Shown here: piece after piece, positions 9,566 to 21,600 of the stretch
Layout: every line of letters begins with the position of its first letter
How positions within the stretch are numbered: position 1 is the stretch's first letter
Source: Phascolomyces articulosus
Taxonomy: Eukaryota > Mucoromycota > Mucoromycetes > Mucorales > Lichtheimiaceae
Reading direction: 5' to 3'
DNA length: 28,920 nt
Assembly: GCA_025677815.1 (NCBI GenBank)
Contig: JAIXMP010000079.1
Coordinates: 1 to 28,920, forward strand
Notes under the pieces: model-generated
The model's input: only the letters and a program-made list of their open reading frames with translations
Told to the model about the DNA's origin: nothing
Databases searched by the model: none
Position numbers and translations under genes: made by a program

Positions 9566-10843
9566 ATGGTGGTATCTGAATGAAGCAAAATTCTTGCTGC
9601 TACCAATACTTATATTATTGCAGAAGCTGTAATCAATGTTTTGTTTGATGATGATTGTATGTCTATGATGCTCTCTGATGATGATATAGTTTCTGATACT
9701 CTAATTAATACCAAAAAATATGAGAGTGATGACGAGGATTCATATGATGATTTTATAACATCACCTGAAACTCTGAATGCAATCATTTCGAGTTTTAGAT
9801 ACATGGAATCAAAGGCAGGCCGTTTAATTCCTAAATCCAATTATCTAATCAAAGTTGTGTTTTCACTTCCTGAAAAACAGTTTAAACAAGATGCTCGAAT
9901 GTCATATAAAGTGTTCAAAGCCATTTATGATATGATATCACCTGATCCAGTCTTTAAAAACAATTCACATAATCCACAAGCACCAGTTCATCATCAACTT
10001 CCAATTGCTTTGTATTGATTTGGAATGTTTGGTAATGCTGCATCAGCTAGTCAAATTGCAGGCCATTTTGGTGTTGGAGATGGTACTACTAACTTGTACA
10101 CATTCTGAGTAATTCGTGCAATGCTCCAATTTTATAAACACCTTGTGTATTGGCCAAAACCACATGAAAAGGAAGCAATCAAGGCAGCTAATGAAGAAAT
10201 ATCAGGCTTTCCTAATTGTATTGGATATATCGATGGAATAGACATTGTGTTAGCAGAAGCACCCATCATTTGTGAAGAAGACTATTATACTCGGAAATCA
10301 GAGTATGCCTTAGCTGCAATGGTTGTTGGTGATCACAACCTTCGAATTCATTTTATGGATGTTGGATTTGTTGGTAGTATGCATGATACACGTGTCTGGC
10401 ACAACAGCAAGCTTAGCCAAAATATAGAAGAATACTTTAAGGATGGAGAATACCTTTTGGGTGATAAAGGTTATCCTGTATCCAAACAATTAATTACACC
10501 ATATAAGGAACCACACGCAAGTATTCCCAAAAATGCTGCATTTAATTACTTTTTGTCCAAGCCTTGAGTCTGAATTGAACATACAATTGGTGTGCTTAAA
10601 GGAAGATTCCAAAGTCTTCATAGATTGAGGATATCAATTGGAAGAGGAAAAGACCCAAAGAAGGATCAAGCTCAAGCTGTTTTTTGGATTAATACATGCG
10701 TTCTTTTGCATAATTTCTTAATTGAAGATGGTAATCTACTGGATGATTGGATGCATGATAATCAAGATGGTGGAAATACAAATACTGAAAACAACCAAGA
10801 AGCTGCTGAAGATAATATGTTTTCTTCTGGTAATGAAAAATGA
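9566..10843 (+). pseudogene. Harbinger DDE transposase with five in-frame TGA codons
   Basis: One uninterrupted frame of 426 codons runs from the ATG at 9566 to the TGA at 10841-10843. An acidic N-terminal region is followed by the DDE_Tnp_4 core: first Asp in IGYIDGIDIVL, second in GSMHDTRVW, Glu in IEHTIGVLKGRF, then the conserved VLLHNF segment. In-frame TGA codons lie at 9581, 10016, 10106, 10565 and 10571. At 10016, 10106 and 10571 family conservation favours Arg (ALY-R-FG, R-VIRA, V-R-IEH); at the other two Arg is plausible. All five fit CGA to TGA. There is no frameshift in 1.28 kb. The gene ends 110 bp from the convergent SANT gene. Family knowledge: this protein makes the cuts during transposition, in the nucleus, together with the SANT partner. 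Confidence 0.9.
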
Positions 10844-10953
10844 ACACATCTCAAAGATATAGTACTTGAATGCAATAAGTTTTTTGAAAATTAAAATAAT
10901 CGTTATTAATAAAAAAAAAAAGACAAAAGGTTTATTTATTTCATAATTAATTA

Positions 10954-12064
10954 TTAATTGTTGTTGTTGTTTTGTTGCTTCAGTTTTTGAAGCTCCAATT
11001 CAAGCATCAAGGAATGTTCCTTTGATTCTTGAATCATCAATTGGTTCCATTGCTCACTTTCCTTCACCTTTGCCAAAATTTGGGCCCGAAGAAGATCATT
11101 CCTTTCTTTCTCAAGCTTCATCTTGTTCTCTATTTTTCTCTCCTCCATCTCCATTCTCATCTCACCCATATATAAGATCGATTCACTAAGGGATGGGCCC
11201 TTCTTGGTGTATTGTCTCTTGTTGCTCTTGCTGGTGTTGGAGGGAGGAGCGCTACATTTATGAGGATTGGTCGTTCGGGAGCTTTGACCACCAAGCTCAT
11301 CACCAAAGATGCTGTCTCTAGCATCTTCTTCTTTACTGCCATCATCACAATCATTACTCTCTCCATGGAGACAAGTAAGACCAGCCTGTAATCTTGAAGC
11401 AATTGTAGCTTCTGGTACTCCATTTTCTTCATTTTCTTCTTCATCATTTTCACCATTACCATCAAGGATTTGTTCAGCCTCTTGAGTAAGGTCACCTTCG
11501 GAATCAATATAGAATGGGGTATTTACCTTTGGCTTGTCATGAATGAGAGGGTATAACTCTTCGAAATATGCACACTTTGACAGAACTTTATCTTTATAAT
11601 ATATTTTAATATATAGATACAAATCAATATTAGTATAACTTCTATAATTGTAGTATTCTCTTTTTCATGAACTTAATATGTATGTATAATGTAAACTAAC
11701 CTTTAATAGATATGATTTTAAGCTTTTCTTCATTATTGTTGATACCTTCACCAGTACTGTTTAAAAAAGTGTTGGCTGCTTGGTAGTCTTGCTCAAGACC
11801 TTTGATCTTTGTCATTACTTTTTGATGTGTAGGCTTTAGATCATTGTCATTAAACTTATCTGCGATTATCTTGGCAACTTCTACCTTCTTCATGCCACCT
11901 TTTTTCCCACCTTGATAGAGTTTAAGTAATGTGTATTCTTGGTTGCGTTCATAGTGTTGTCCAAGAATATCAATAAGTTTGAGGGTAAGTGTATGGGTCT
12001 ATCTAAAGTAATGTTCATTATTATTAGATGGAGCTGGGGTTGTAGTGTGAGAGTTGTTAGGCAT
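10954..12064 (-). pseudogene. Harbinger-associated SANT/Myb-like protein, two exons
   Basis: Exon 1 runs 12064-11701 and exon 2 runs 11591-10954, with a 109-bp intron (donor GTTAGT, acceptor AAG). Joined, it is about 333 residues: a short Ser/Thr/Pro/Asn leader, a SANT-like helical region (THTLTLKLIDILGQHY and on to KKVEVAKIIADKF, KPTHQKVMTKIKGLEQDY), an acidic linker, a Ser/Lys basic patch and a long charged coiled coil (MEMEERKIENKMKLEKERND). This matches the DNA-binding partner encoded by Harbinger elements. One in-frame TAG at 11999-12001 falls just before THTLTL, where SANT domains normally have a Trp, so it is probably a former TGG. No frameshift. The partner would recruit the transposase to the element ends. 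Confidence 0.8.
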
Positions 12065-12459
12065 TTTGTTTTTAAAAAAAGGTTGAATGGATATATATTG
12101 TAATGGATATTATTAACAAGCATTGTTTTATGGCAAGAATAAATTATGACCTTTTATATCTGCAGTTTTTAGTTATATACACTATCATTTGTAGTAAACA
12201 TACTTCTAAAAAAATCCTTTGTTTTCTTATAAAGTAACATTATTTTTTTTTTATTTTGAAAAACTTCATTTTGAAGGATCTATTTCTAATGGTTACGATC
12301 TACATATAGAAAATGTTTTTTTTTATTTTCTAAAATTGCAAATATCTCAAAATATTGATGGTGGGAAGGTGGATTTTCAATATCTAAAGATATCTGTGCT
12401 CCGACCAATCAGGTTCCTACCCTACAGATATTAAAAATTTAAAGATATCTGAAATTTTT

Positions 12460-12483
12460 CAGATATTTAACTTTGAGACCCCC
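12460..12483 (-). repeat. Right TIR of the Harbinger element
   Basis: Exact inverse of 9320-9343. Inside it, several AGATATCT palindromes occur (for example 12380-12395 and 12440-12470). Confidence 0.9.
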
Positions 12484-13369
12484 TACTATAGGAGTGTTCC
12501 AGCATACACACATAGTTTTTCCCAACTTTTTCTTTGGTTAATTTTCATCTTTCAATATTAAAACTCTATACTTTTCTTATTTTATATAGATTTATTTTTA
12601 AACTAAATAAATAGTACTATACTTTTTATTTATTTTCTTTTCTACTTAATTACTATTCTAATTATTATTTTATTTATATCTTAATATAATATTTTATATA
12701 AAATAACAACATTTTATAGTCTTTATATGTTATATTATAATTTTTATATATAGCTTACTATTACTATTAGATTTATAATAGGTCTTAGTCAAGGCCTTTG
12801 GCCAAAGACTTTATATTATTATTTGAGGTATACTAATATATATTATATAGCCATTTTTTCTTTCATTTTATTTAAAATATATAGAAAATTATAGGCTAAT
12901 GAGTAGAGTTTGACCAAAAGTCAAAAAAGCAGCCACAAAGTTAAGGGACCTTCTTTAGTATAGAAAAAGAATGCTACATAAAATATTAATATACTTCTAA
13001 TTATAAAAGTATTCTATAGCTCAGTAGTTATGAAGAGGGGAGGTTTTAATTTTTTATTATTAGGTATAGGTTATCATATTTTTTATAAATTGAAACCACA
13101 AAGATAAAATTACACAGAGAGAACCACAAAGAGAGAATATGACCACGCAGATAATAACCACACAGATAATAACCACACAGGTAAGGAACCACACAGAATA
13201 ACCATAAAGAAATAGAACTATAAAGGTATATATAAGATAATAAGAGTTAAATCTTAATATAGTCACCACATAGATTTTTCCCTATAGAGAACCAAATTTT
13301 AATCCAAATAAGATAAAATTTTGTAAAATACTAATTTAGAAGGTAAGAAAACTATATTTAAACTCCGTT
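12484..13369. other. Non-coding A/T-rich stretch between elements
   Basis: No gene. It contains a small GC-rich hairpin near 12785-12812 (AAGGCC-TTT-GGCC core), a tRNA A-box-like TAGCTCAGTAG at 13017 with no matching B box or stems, and the tandem array listed separately. Confidence 0.5.
13094..13215 (+). repeat. Short tandem array of ACCACACAG units
   Basis: Imperfect repeats of about 15-16 bp built on ACCACACAGATAATA, with variants ACCACAAAGA and ACCACGCAG. They read as a low-complexity peptide on the reverse strand, which is not a real gene. Confidence 0.75.
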
Positions 13370-13974
13370 TCAAAAATTTTAATTTGGTGAAAAGTTATAT
13401 CATTTTAAAAATTTAGTAATTTTTTAGTTTTTTTATATACCCCCTTATTACTAAAAAATTACCAAGTAAAAAATTTTTTTTTAATATAATATATAATCTA
13501 TATACTATTAGAAAGCCCTTGGAATGCTGATTCCAAATATACTATTTGTTTTTATATATGATCACTACAGCATTAGATATAGCCTTTAATATACCCCTAT
13601 ACAGAATATATCAAATTATATTTCCTAGGTAGGGGGATGTTTGCATTCCATACTAATGTTAGGCAGTATATAGATATAGCCTGTAATGAAAAAAGTATAT
13701 TATAAGTATGTAATACGAACTTTTATTTAATATTATAATAAAAAATCACTTTTTAAATTTTAGTATATATATATATATAATAAAAGGAGAGAATTTAATA
13801 TAAATTTTACTATAAATTTTTCTTTTTTTCTTAAAATTTTACTAAATTGACGGAGATTGAAATATTACTCATTGAATTCTACGCATCTTATTGGCTTATA
13901 TATATTAAGGCAGTTTCTATAAAAGGAAATCGCGCCTCTATATAAGGAAATGGGATGTGGCAACTATATCAAGA
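13370..13974 (+). repeat. Dispersed repeat, copy 2
   Basis: Related along its length to 7890-8444, including the GCTGATTCCAAATATA block, the ATTAGATATAGCCTTTAATA block and the terminal TATATAAGGAAA...GGCAACTATATCAAGA. The matching left end of this copy was not found, so it may be a truncated end. Confidence 0.7.
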
Positions 13975-14678
13975 TTGATTCATAATAAGATAGAAGATGT
14001 CCTTTATTTTTAATAAAATGATCTAATATTCATATCTTTTCTAAAACTACTGTAGATAATGATAATTATAAAATAATAATGATGATGGTGATGAATAACT
14101 AATGATAATGATGAAGCTGCAGATGATAATGATAATATAATTATAAAAGGAAAAGGGAGCTGTGACTGATAAAGAGGTATGCTACAGTTATAATGAAGCA
14201 TAAAGAAGTATAATATAGCTGTAGTAAAAGATGTAATATCAGTATTAAAAATACCCAACTAGTAGTTATAACAAATTCTGTTATAACTATTGATTGGCTA
14301 TTTTTAATACTAATCATATTGTTTTTATTACTGTGCATATAGTACATTCAAGATATAGTATACCTAGCATTATTATACTTCTTTACTTCTATTACATCAT
14401 CTACAGGCACTCCCTTATTTTACCCCAAATTTTTCTAGGCTTTAAAGATTATAGAGGATGGTGGCTGAATTTTATTAAGAGTGATTTCAGTAGTAAATTT
14501 TTGCTAAGACACTCCTTGGTCAAAAAAAAAAAGAAAAACATAATTTCTCTTGCCATTTCAACATCATCCTAGTAAAATGGCAGTAACAAATTAACTAATT
14601 ATATATATATACATTATTCATACTGTAGATTATGAAAAACAACTCAAAAAAATGGTTTTGCTATATGATTTTGACATA
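13975..14678. other. Non-coding sequence with a two-tier hairpin
   Basis: No gene. A GAT-rich stretch (14055-14130) precedes the hairpin at 14241-14311; the right part has no recognised feature up to the Mutator-like TIR. Confidence 0.5.
14241..14311 (+). repeat. Imperfect 71-bp palindrome
   Basis: Outer stem AGTATTAAAAATA (14241-14253) pairs with 14299-14311; inner stem TAGTTATAACA (14263-14273) pairs with 14279-14289 across a 5-nt loop. Possibly the centre of an old foldback element. Confidence 0.7.
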
Positions 14679-15275
14679 AAAAGAGGAAAACTGGTTTTAA
14701 AAGTTTAAAGGTAATAGTATTATAATATATTTTATAACAATCAACTTTGAAATAGAAAAATGTATCAATAGAAGAATCATTTTAAAAAGGTATTTATAAA
14801 TGGGAGTATGAAGGAAAAAAGTGCTGTAAATATATAGAAAAAAGGATCAGGTTGAATAGAGCAAAGTATTGTTGAGTATATACTTATTTCTTTTTTTTTA
14901 AAAGAAATATATTATGACCTGACCTCTTTTCATTTTTATTCACCAACATCACCATTATAACAACATTGCCATTACAATAACAGTAAAAATAAGAATGATA
15001 ATGATACCATAATAGTTGTTCTACTATTCTATACTATACAACTCTAGAACATATGATGGATAAAAAAATGGATGCCTTTTCTTATCAATAAATTATAGAT
15101 GAAAGTTTGAAAATCAATAAAAAAAAGTACTATCACCACCAATACATTTGTGTATAGTATATAATTTAGATAAAAAGGTAATAATAGAAATATGGATATA
15201 CTTGTTAGGATAAAATATATAAATGGATCAGTTATATTAATAAAAATATGGAAGAGGATAGAGAGATATAGAATA
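14679..15275 (+). repeat. Left TIR of the MULE
   Basis: Matches the reverse complement of 24016-24401 plus about 17715-18129. It holds only two to three units of the 17-bp minisatellite (14940-14985). Confidence 0.85.
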
Positions 15276-15423
15276 ATTAATATAGGACAAATAATTTTAT
15301 TCTTTATTAATATTAATAATAAGAAAAAGAAAATAATACTTTTTTTTACTCTTTCTTTCTTTTATCCTTTTTATAAGAATAACTCTTCCCACTCTATTCT
15401 ATCACCTTTATAATATATCATTA

Positions 15424-17660
15424 TGAGTCAACAATTTAATAATAACTATGAGATCTATACTATTAATAGCATTTATGAAGCTCTTGTTTATTTAACAATA
15501 CCTGGTATATTTTTACTTATACCTAACCAGAAGTTCTATGTACAGAGTGACTAATAGAGAGACTATTTATGAGTTATTTCAGAAAAGTGCTCTACTACAT
15601 AGGTTCTAAAAGATAAATAGGAAGGCACTAGTGGTGTACTTTATAGTGAAAGACTGGTATGCCATTGTGCTGGACGTTATGAAACTTAATGCTCTGTTTG
15701 ACTTACTCAAAAGGATTCTAAAAGATGTGGTTATCAAGGCACATTGACCATTAGAATTATGCATTATTCTCCTAATCGGTGTGAATTTCATATAAAGCAT
15801 GACCATATAGAGCATATTCCTGGAAGTGCTGAAGATGTTAATACACACAGATTATATGATGAAGTTATAGAATCTATTGATGACCAACTATGTCAAGGAT
15901 ATAAATGTCATGTTATCTGTATATCTCTTTTATAACAGTTTAATGCAATTACTGATGACAGTGCTACTGGTCAAAGAAGGGTTACTTATGAGGATATTTA
16001 TAATAGGATGGTTAAGGTTAGTTTATATTGCAGAATATAAGTTAAAAAAAAACAGCTAACTAATAGAATATATAATGTAATATATTTTTGTACATATAGT
16101 TGAAAAAAGAGCTTTTTGAATTTCGTCCTAATGATATGATATCAGTTCGAGTTTGGCTTAATGAAAAACTTCCAAGAGAAAATTATACTATTTTCAATGG
16201 TAATATGATGGAATTCACTACTATTAATGATACATTTTTCTTTGGATTTATCTCATCAAAACAAATTCTTTTTCTTTAATATACTACTTCTGTTTGCATG
16301 GATGCTACCTACAAAATAACTTTAAGGGTTAATGATATTATGTACTCTATTGTTGCTCATGATCCACACACAGGAACTGGTTATCCAATTGCATATATGT
16401 TTACAAATGACCATTCTGCAGGCCCTATTCAACAATGGCTTATTTTTCTATGTGATAGTTACAGTTTTATAATTCAACAAATAACAATCGATTACAGTAT
16501 CCTAGAGGTTAATGCTATACAGTCTGTTTATCCAAATACTATGATTTACTACTGTGCATTCTATGTTCTCTAAGCATGGAATTGTAATTTAAAATCAAAA
16601 GTTCGTTTGGATGCATCCTATATAGCAGAAGAGCAACAACAATATTGCAATAATATAATGTAAACATTAAAAGCCATCATGCATGAAAATAGTATTGATT
16701 TAATATATGCAGCAATAGAGGGATTTAAAGACATATTTTATGATCAGCATGAATTCCTTAACTATTTTTAAAAATATTAGGAACCTGAGCATATTATCCA
16801 GCATTGGGCGTATGCATATATAGATCCATTACAATGTGCATTTCTTACTAACAACTACATCAAGTTATGGCATAATCAACTTAAAGCAGTATATCTTCAA
16901 CATACCCACAATAAATGTTTTGATCACCTTATATTCATTTTAATGAATGAGGTTGAATTTTATTTTCAATAAGAACATCAACATATCCTTGGTAATAATG
17001 GTCATATAGGTCCATTGGAAAATCAATAATCAAGATGACGATATGAAGCATCATGTTTTCAGTTAATGAGATTTCAATAAGGATCTGAAATCCTGAGGGT
17101 GAATATAATAGTAACCTAATGGATAGAAATTGGGCAGTAGCTTCATTTGTATCGCACATAACTGTTCTACTCCTAGTATAGTATAGCTATTAGTAATGAT
17201 ATGCTATAACTTCATGCATATGTCCTGATTTATAACTCGTCAAGCTCCTTGTAAGCATATGTATTTGTTAAAGACATTTACAAATATGCAGCTTGTTTTG
17301 ATATAGAGTTAGGAAATGTTGAGAGGCAGTTATGCAAAGAACTATGCCCAAGATGGTGAGTTGAATGATCATGATCTATATAAGATATAGAAGAAATACA
17401 ACAACCAGAGCAAAAAGTAATTGAAGATATAATGAATGTTATTATTATTGATAATACACAAGATAATTTACAATATGTTGCTCAGACATTTACTGTACTA
17501 CACCATATAGTAATCATGTATTAAACATGTCAACCATTTCAGAAGAAGAAGCACATGATTATGCACAATGTCTCTGTAATTTTGTTTTATTTCATCAACA
17601 TCTACTTCAACAACATGACCATAGAAGATGTTCTAATACACAATGCTACTGATATTGTAA
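15424..17660 (+). pseudogene. MULE transposase, heavily broken
   Basis: Pieces in order: a start-like MSQQFNNNYEIY (15424); a zinc-finger-like region ending CGYQGTLTIRI with a KHDHIEHIPGS motif (15650-15850), typical of MULE N-termini; an intron of about 85 bp ending at 16099; and a catalytic core with Asp in VCMDATYKI (16289-16315), Asp in ITIDYSILEV (about 16487-16510), YYCAFYVL (16549-16572, where family members have C..H) and a Glu in HEFLNYF. A SWIM-like APCKHMYLL follows near 17245-17275. Many stops (for example 16277 TAA) and several frame changes occur, so this is the most decayed transposase here. The core call is secure; exact gene ends are not. Confidence 0.8.
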
Positions 17661-18007
17661 TATCTACATCTATCTTTTTCTTTTTCTTTCCTCCTTATAT
17701 ACTTATCCACTATTCTTTTATTTCAATCTCTTTATCCTCTTCCAAATTTTTATTAATATAACTGATCCTTTTATATATTTTATCCCAATAAGTGAGTCCA
17801 TATTTCTATTATTACCTTTTATCTAAATTATATGCCATACACAAATGTATTGGTAGTGATAGTACTTTTTTTTATTGATTTTCAAACTTTCATCCATAAT
17901 TTATTGATAAGAAAAGGCATCCATTTTTTTATCCATCATATGTTCCAGAGTTGTATAGTATAGAATAGTAGAACAACTATTATGGTATCATTATTATTCT
18001 TATTTTT

Positions 18008-18129
18008 ACTGTTATTGTAATGGCGATGTTATTATAATGGCAATGTTATTATAATGGTAATGTTATTGTAATTACAGTATTATTATAATGGTGATGTTAT
18101 AATAATTGCAGTGTTATTGTAATTGTAGT
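18008..18129 (+). repeat. 17-bp minisatellite, left half
   Basis: About seven units of ATGTTATTATAATGGCA and variants. The array continues after the retrotransposon at 24011-24140. Confidence 0.85.
18125..18129 (+). repeat. Target-site duplication GTAGT of the gypsy element
   Basis: Identical to 24011-24015; it directly borders the LTR that starts TGTGGAATTT. Confidence 0.9.
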
Positions 18130-18602
18130 TGTGGAATTTGGTAGGTTTTTATATCAGAAAATAGAAAATGGACGGTATGAATCCTTTGAGACTTTTCTTA
18201 AAGGTTTATTATGCGAGTTCCAAATGGAAATAAAAGTTAATTAAAGGGTTTTTACAATTACTTTCACAATGGCTTATTTATACTTTTTCTATTCTATGAT
18301 GGATGAGGGCTTAGTGGATTATTATGTATTATGTATAACGGATTCGGGTCCTTCTTGTATAATTATTTCTTTTATGAGAATGATAGTAATATGGGATCTA
18401 TAGGATCGAGTGCAAGAATATGGCGCACCCTTTGATCCTTTCTTTTAGATTTTTTTGTGTAGTACATCGTTATGCGATTTGACTTAATTTCCTTTTTAAA
18501 ATTGAAGGATTTGGGTTTCCTCATTTGGACATGTTCTTTGGGCTGAGCCCTTATATGATATATGTTTTATCATGGAGTTATTTTATTATGTAGAATATGA
18601 CA
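18130..18602 (-). repeat. 3-prime LTR of the gypsy element
   Basis: 473 bp, starts TGTGGAATTT and ends GAATATGACA on the plus strand. One mismatch to 23538-24010. Confidence 0.97.
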
Positions 18603-18604
18603 TC

Positions 18605-18616
18605 ACCCCCCTCCAG
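18605..18616 (-). promoter_or_regulatory. Polypurine tract for plus-strand priming
   Basis: On the element strand CTGGAGGGGGGT lies two bases from the 3-prime LTR. This is the standard position for the primer of second-strand synthesis. Confidence 0.85.
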
Positions 18617-18685
18617 ATTGGAACAATCGTTTTGAAAGATTGAAGTATTATTTATTTGGTCGCAGGTACCTTATGATTTTTCATA

Positions 18686-21600
18686 TTACTTTTTAATGCG
18701 TTTGCTTCTTCTGAGGTTGGTATCTGTAGCATTACTACTTTTCCGTTTTATTGTTATTTCGTTATTGTTTTCTTCTGTAAGATTATTTTTTCTTTTAAGA
18801 GTATTGTCATCTTTTTCATTTAAGCCTAATTGGTACCAATACTGAATAATAAAATCAGGATCTGTAAATTTATTAGGTGTTAACCAAGAATCGTCTTTTA
18901 GTTCATAACCTTTCCATCTAACCAAGTATTCACGGTTTCCTGGTTTTCCACGATGTTTAAGTATAGACTGTATTTCATATATTTCATCAGCAGGGATGAC
19001 TTCGTCTTGGGATATTAATTTTAATTCAGATGGTGCGTAGTTCCGTGGCATTAAAATTCCTTGTTCATCCTGGAGTATATATGTACCACCTTCTGTTTTT
19101 CTTAAGACAGTATAGGGACCTTCATATATTAGTGCAAGTTTATTGTTTCTTAAATGAACTTTAGCCATTACGTGACTTTGTTCCGGGAATTCAACCAGTT
19201 TATGTTTTTTATCAAACGTATCTTTTTGTTTTTGTATGAATTCTTTTGTTCTTTGTTGGATAGCTGGAAATACGATGTTTTCCATATGCTCTATCTTTTT
19301 TATTAATTCATCTTTAGTCATTGGTTTTTGAGGTATAGCTTTATCTGGGCGATAATCTCGAAATTCGTTTAACTTTCTTGCAAACATAAGAGAAAATGGT
19401 GGGGTTTTTAAGCGTTTAGAAATTTGTGTGTTCAGTTCAAGTTGTGTACTTGGTACATAATAATCCCAATCTCTTGCTGCTCCTTTTACTTTCTTTCGAA
19501 GTATATGTAAGGCGCTTTGGATGAATTTTTCACTTACGCCATTTCCTCTTGGGTGGTAGGCAGTTGAGAATCTTTGATCGATTCCTAAACTTTCGACTAG
19601 TTTTTTCATTGGAATGTTTTTAAATTCGTTACCATTATCATGTTGAATGGATCGTGGATATCCAAATATACTAATAACATCGATGATTGCTTTTACAATA
19701 GTATTTGATTGTTTATTCAGGATAGCTTTTAGTATTACGAATCTAGTACAAATATCCACCATTAGAAATAGATAATTATTTCCAGAGGTAGAAGTTTTAT
19801 TGAAACATGCTAGATCCATTCCCCAGCTATCACCTGGTATGTATGCATAGATTGGACGTAAAGGATTGTAACCTTTTTGTGCTATGTTGTACTTCATACA
19901 TTCGGGACAACTCGATACTATTTTTACTGCGTCTTGAAGGATTGAATTCCAACTTAATCCGCAATAATATTGTAAGTATTTAACAATATGTTCAGCTCCT
20001 CTATGACCAACTTTAAGATGAGCTGCTTCTAATTCAGCTTTTCTGTCGGCATCAGGTGGTGTCATAAAGTCTTTTGGCTTCACACGATTTTTCATTTTAA
20101 AAACATTTGTTTTGGTTGTTTCTACCTTTTTTAATGCAGTTATTTTTATTGATTTACCCCCCTCCAGCGAATCACTTGGGGTGAATAAACGAGAGAGATG
20201 ATCAGGTAATACGTTTTGTAATCCAGGTAGATGAGTGACAGTAAAATTATATCGAAATAAAATATTATACCAATTAATCATCATGGGATTCGCGATTTTT
20301 TGAGTATGAAGGTATGTAAGTGCTTTACAATCGGTGATTAATGTAAATGGATTTGCCCATAAAAATTCATGCCACTTAGTAAGAGCAAACACAACTCCAA
20401 GAAGCTCGCGTTTAGTTGCAGAATAGTTCACCTCCGATTTTCCTAATTGTCTAGCAATAAAGGAAATATAACGGTCTTTGCCATTAATATGTTGGAAGAG
20501 GACGGCGCCAATTCCGTGAGATGAGGCATCAGTAGCAACATAAAATTGTTCCTGCATATTAGGGAATTCGAGTAACACATTAGCAGCAAGTGCCTTTTTA
20601 ATTAAATTAAAACTTTGAAGATGTTGATTATTCCAAATTTTCTTAAGTGAACCTTCATGACGTAGTTTGTCTAAGCTGGCGCATATTTTTGCTACGTGAG
20701 GTATATGATCTCGGAAGAAATTTACAGTACCAAGTAATCTTTGAACCTGTTTCCCATTTTGTGGTATAGGCCAATTTAACACGTTGGATATTTTACTACG
20801 TTCAATTTGTCTGCCCTGCGGTGACAATCGAAATCCAAGTAGATATATTTGAGTTTGCATAAATTTGGATTTTTTATAATTGATAATCAAGTTATTTTCA
20901 GTTAATGCTTGAATTACTTTTTTAACGTGTTCTTTATGTAAATTTATATCTTCTTTTGTTGCGATGACGATGTCGTCAATGTAACATCTTACAAATGGCA
21001 TGTCTTGAAAGATACGACTCATAACTCTTTGAAAACGAGAAGCAATAGGACGTAATCCAAAAGGACAAGCTTGAAAGACATACTGCGTGTTATTATGTGT
21101 AAAAGCAGTACGGTCTTGATATTCTTTTTTAATACGGAATCTGTGGTATGCACTAGATAAATCTAACGTTGTAAAAACGATAGCTCCAGATAGATCTGCA
21201 AATATCTCTTTTATTAAAGGTAAAGGATGTCTATCATTTGTGAGTAGTTTATTATTCAATTGTCGGACATCAAGGCAAATTCTTTTTCCAGTAATTTCAC
21301 CTGATGAAGACTTTTTATCCACAACTGTTATAGGACTGTTCCATGCCGTATTAACAGGAGCTCTTATAATAACACCATCCTCTAACCACTTTTTAACCGC
21401 TTCGTCAACTACTGGTCTTAAATGATATGGATGTGGGTATTGTCTTTGAAATGAGGTAACACCTTTGGGGGTTGGTAATTCGATAATTGACTCTTCAAGA
21501 GGACAAAATGAAGTTAACGGAATTTTTGAATTTCTATCCAACCAGGGTTGTATTTGTTCAAAAAATTCTTTTCTTTGTTCAGTGGAGCCTGCAGGGTATT

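Larger units (their letters stand above)
9320..12483. mobile_element. PIF/Harbinger transposon with both genes
   Basis: Perfect 24-bp TIRs at 9320-9343 and 12460-12483 start GGGGGTCTCAAAGTTAAATA. A TA dinucleotide flanks both ends (CTA on both sides if one terminal C is shared), close to the usual 3-bp TWA duplication. Subterminal regions are rich in AGATATCTG-like palindromes. Inside are a convergent DDE transposase (plus strand) and SANT/Myb-like partner (minus strand), the normal two-gene Harbinger set. Both genes carry nonsense codons, so this copy is non-functional unless complemented. Confidence 0.9.
17715..18129 (-). repeat. Right TIR of the MULE, inner part
   Basis: Reverse complement of the inner left TIR; it is cut at 18129 by the LTR insertion and continues at 24016. 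Confidence 0.8.

Noticed and set aside
13017..13075. tRNA-like A box TAGCTCAGTAG
   Set aside because: No B box at the right distance and no stems.
13060..13269. 69-residue reverse-strand frame rich in CVVII repeats
   Set aside because: It is the translation of a short tandem DNA repeat, not a protein gene.
14010..14572. Several small overlapping frames on both strands
   Set aside because: They are low-complexity translations of GAT-rich and hairpin sequence without family motifs or splice context.
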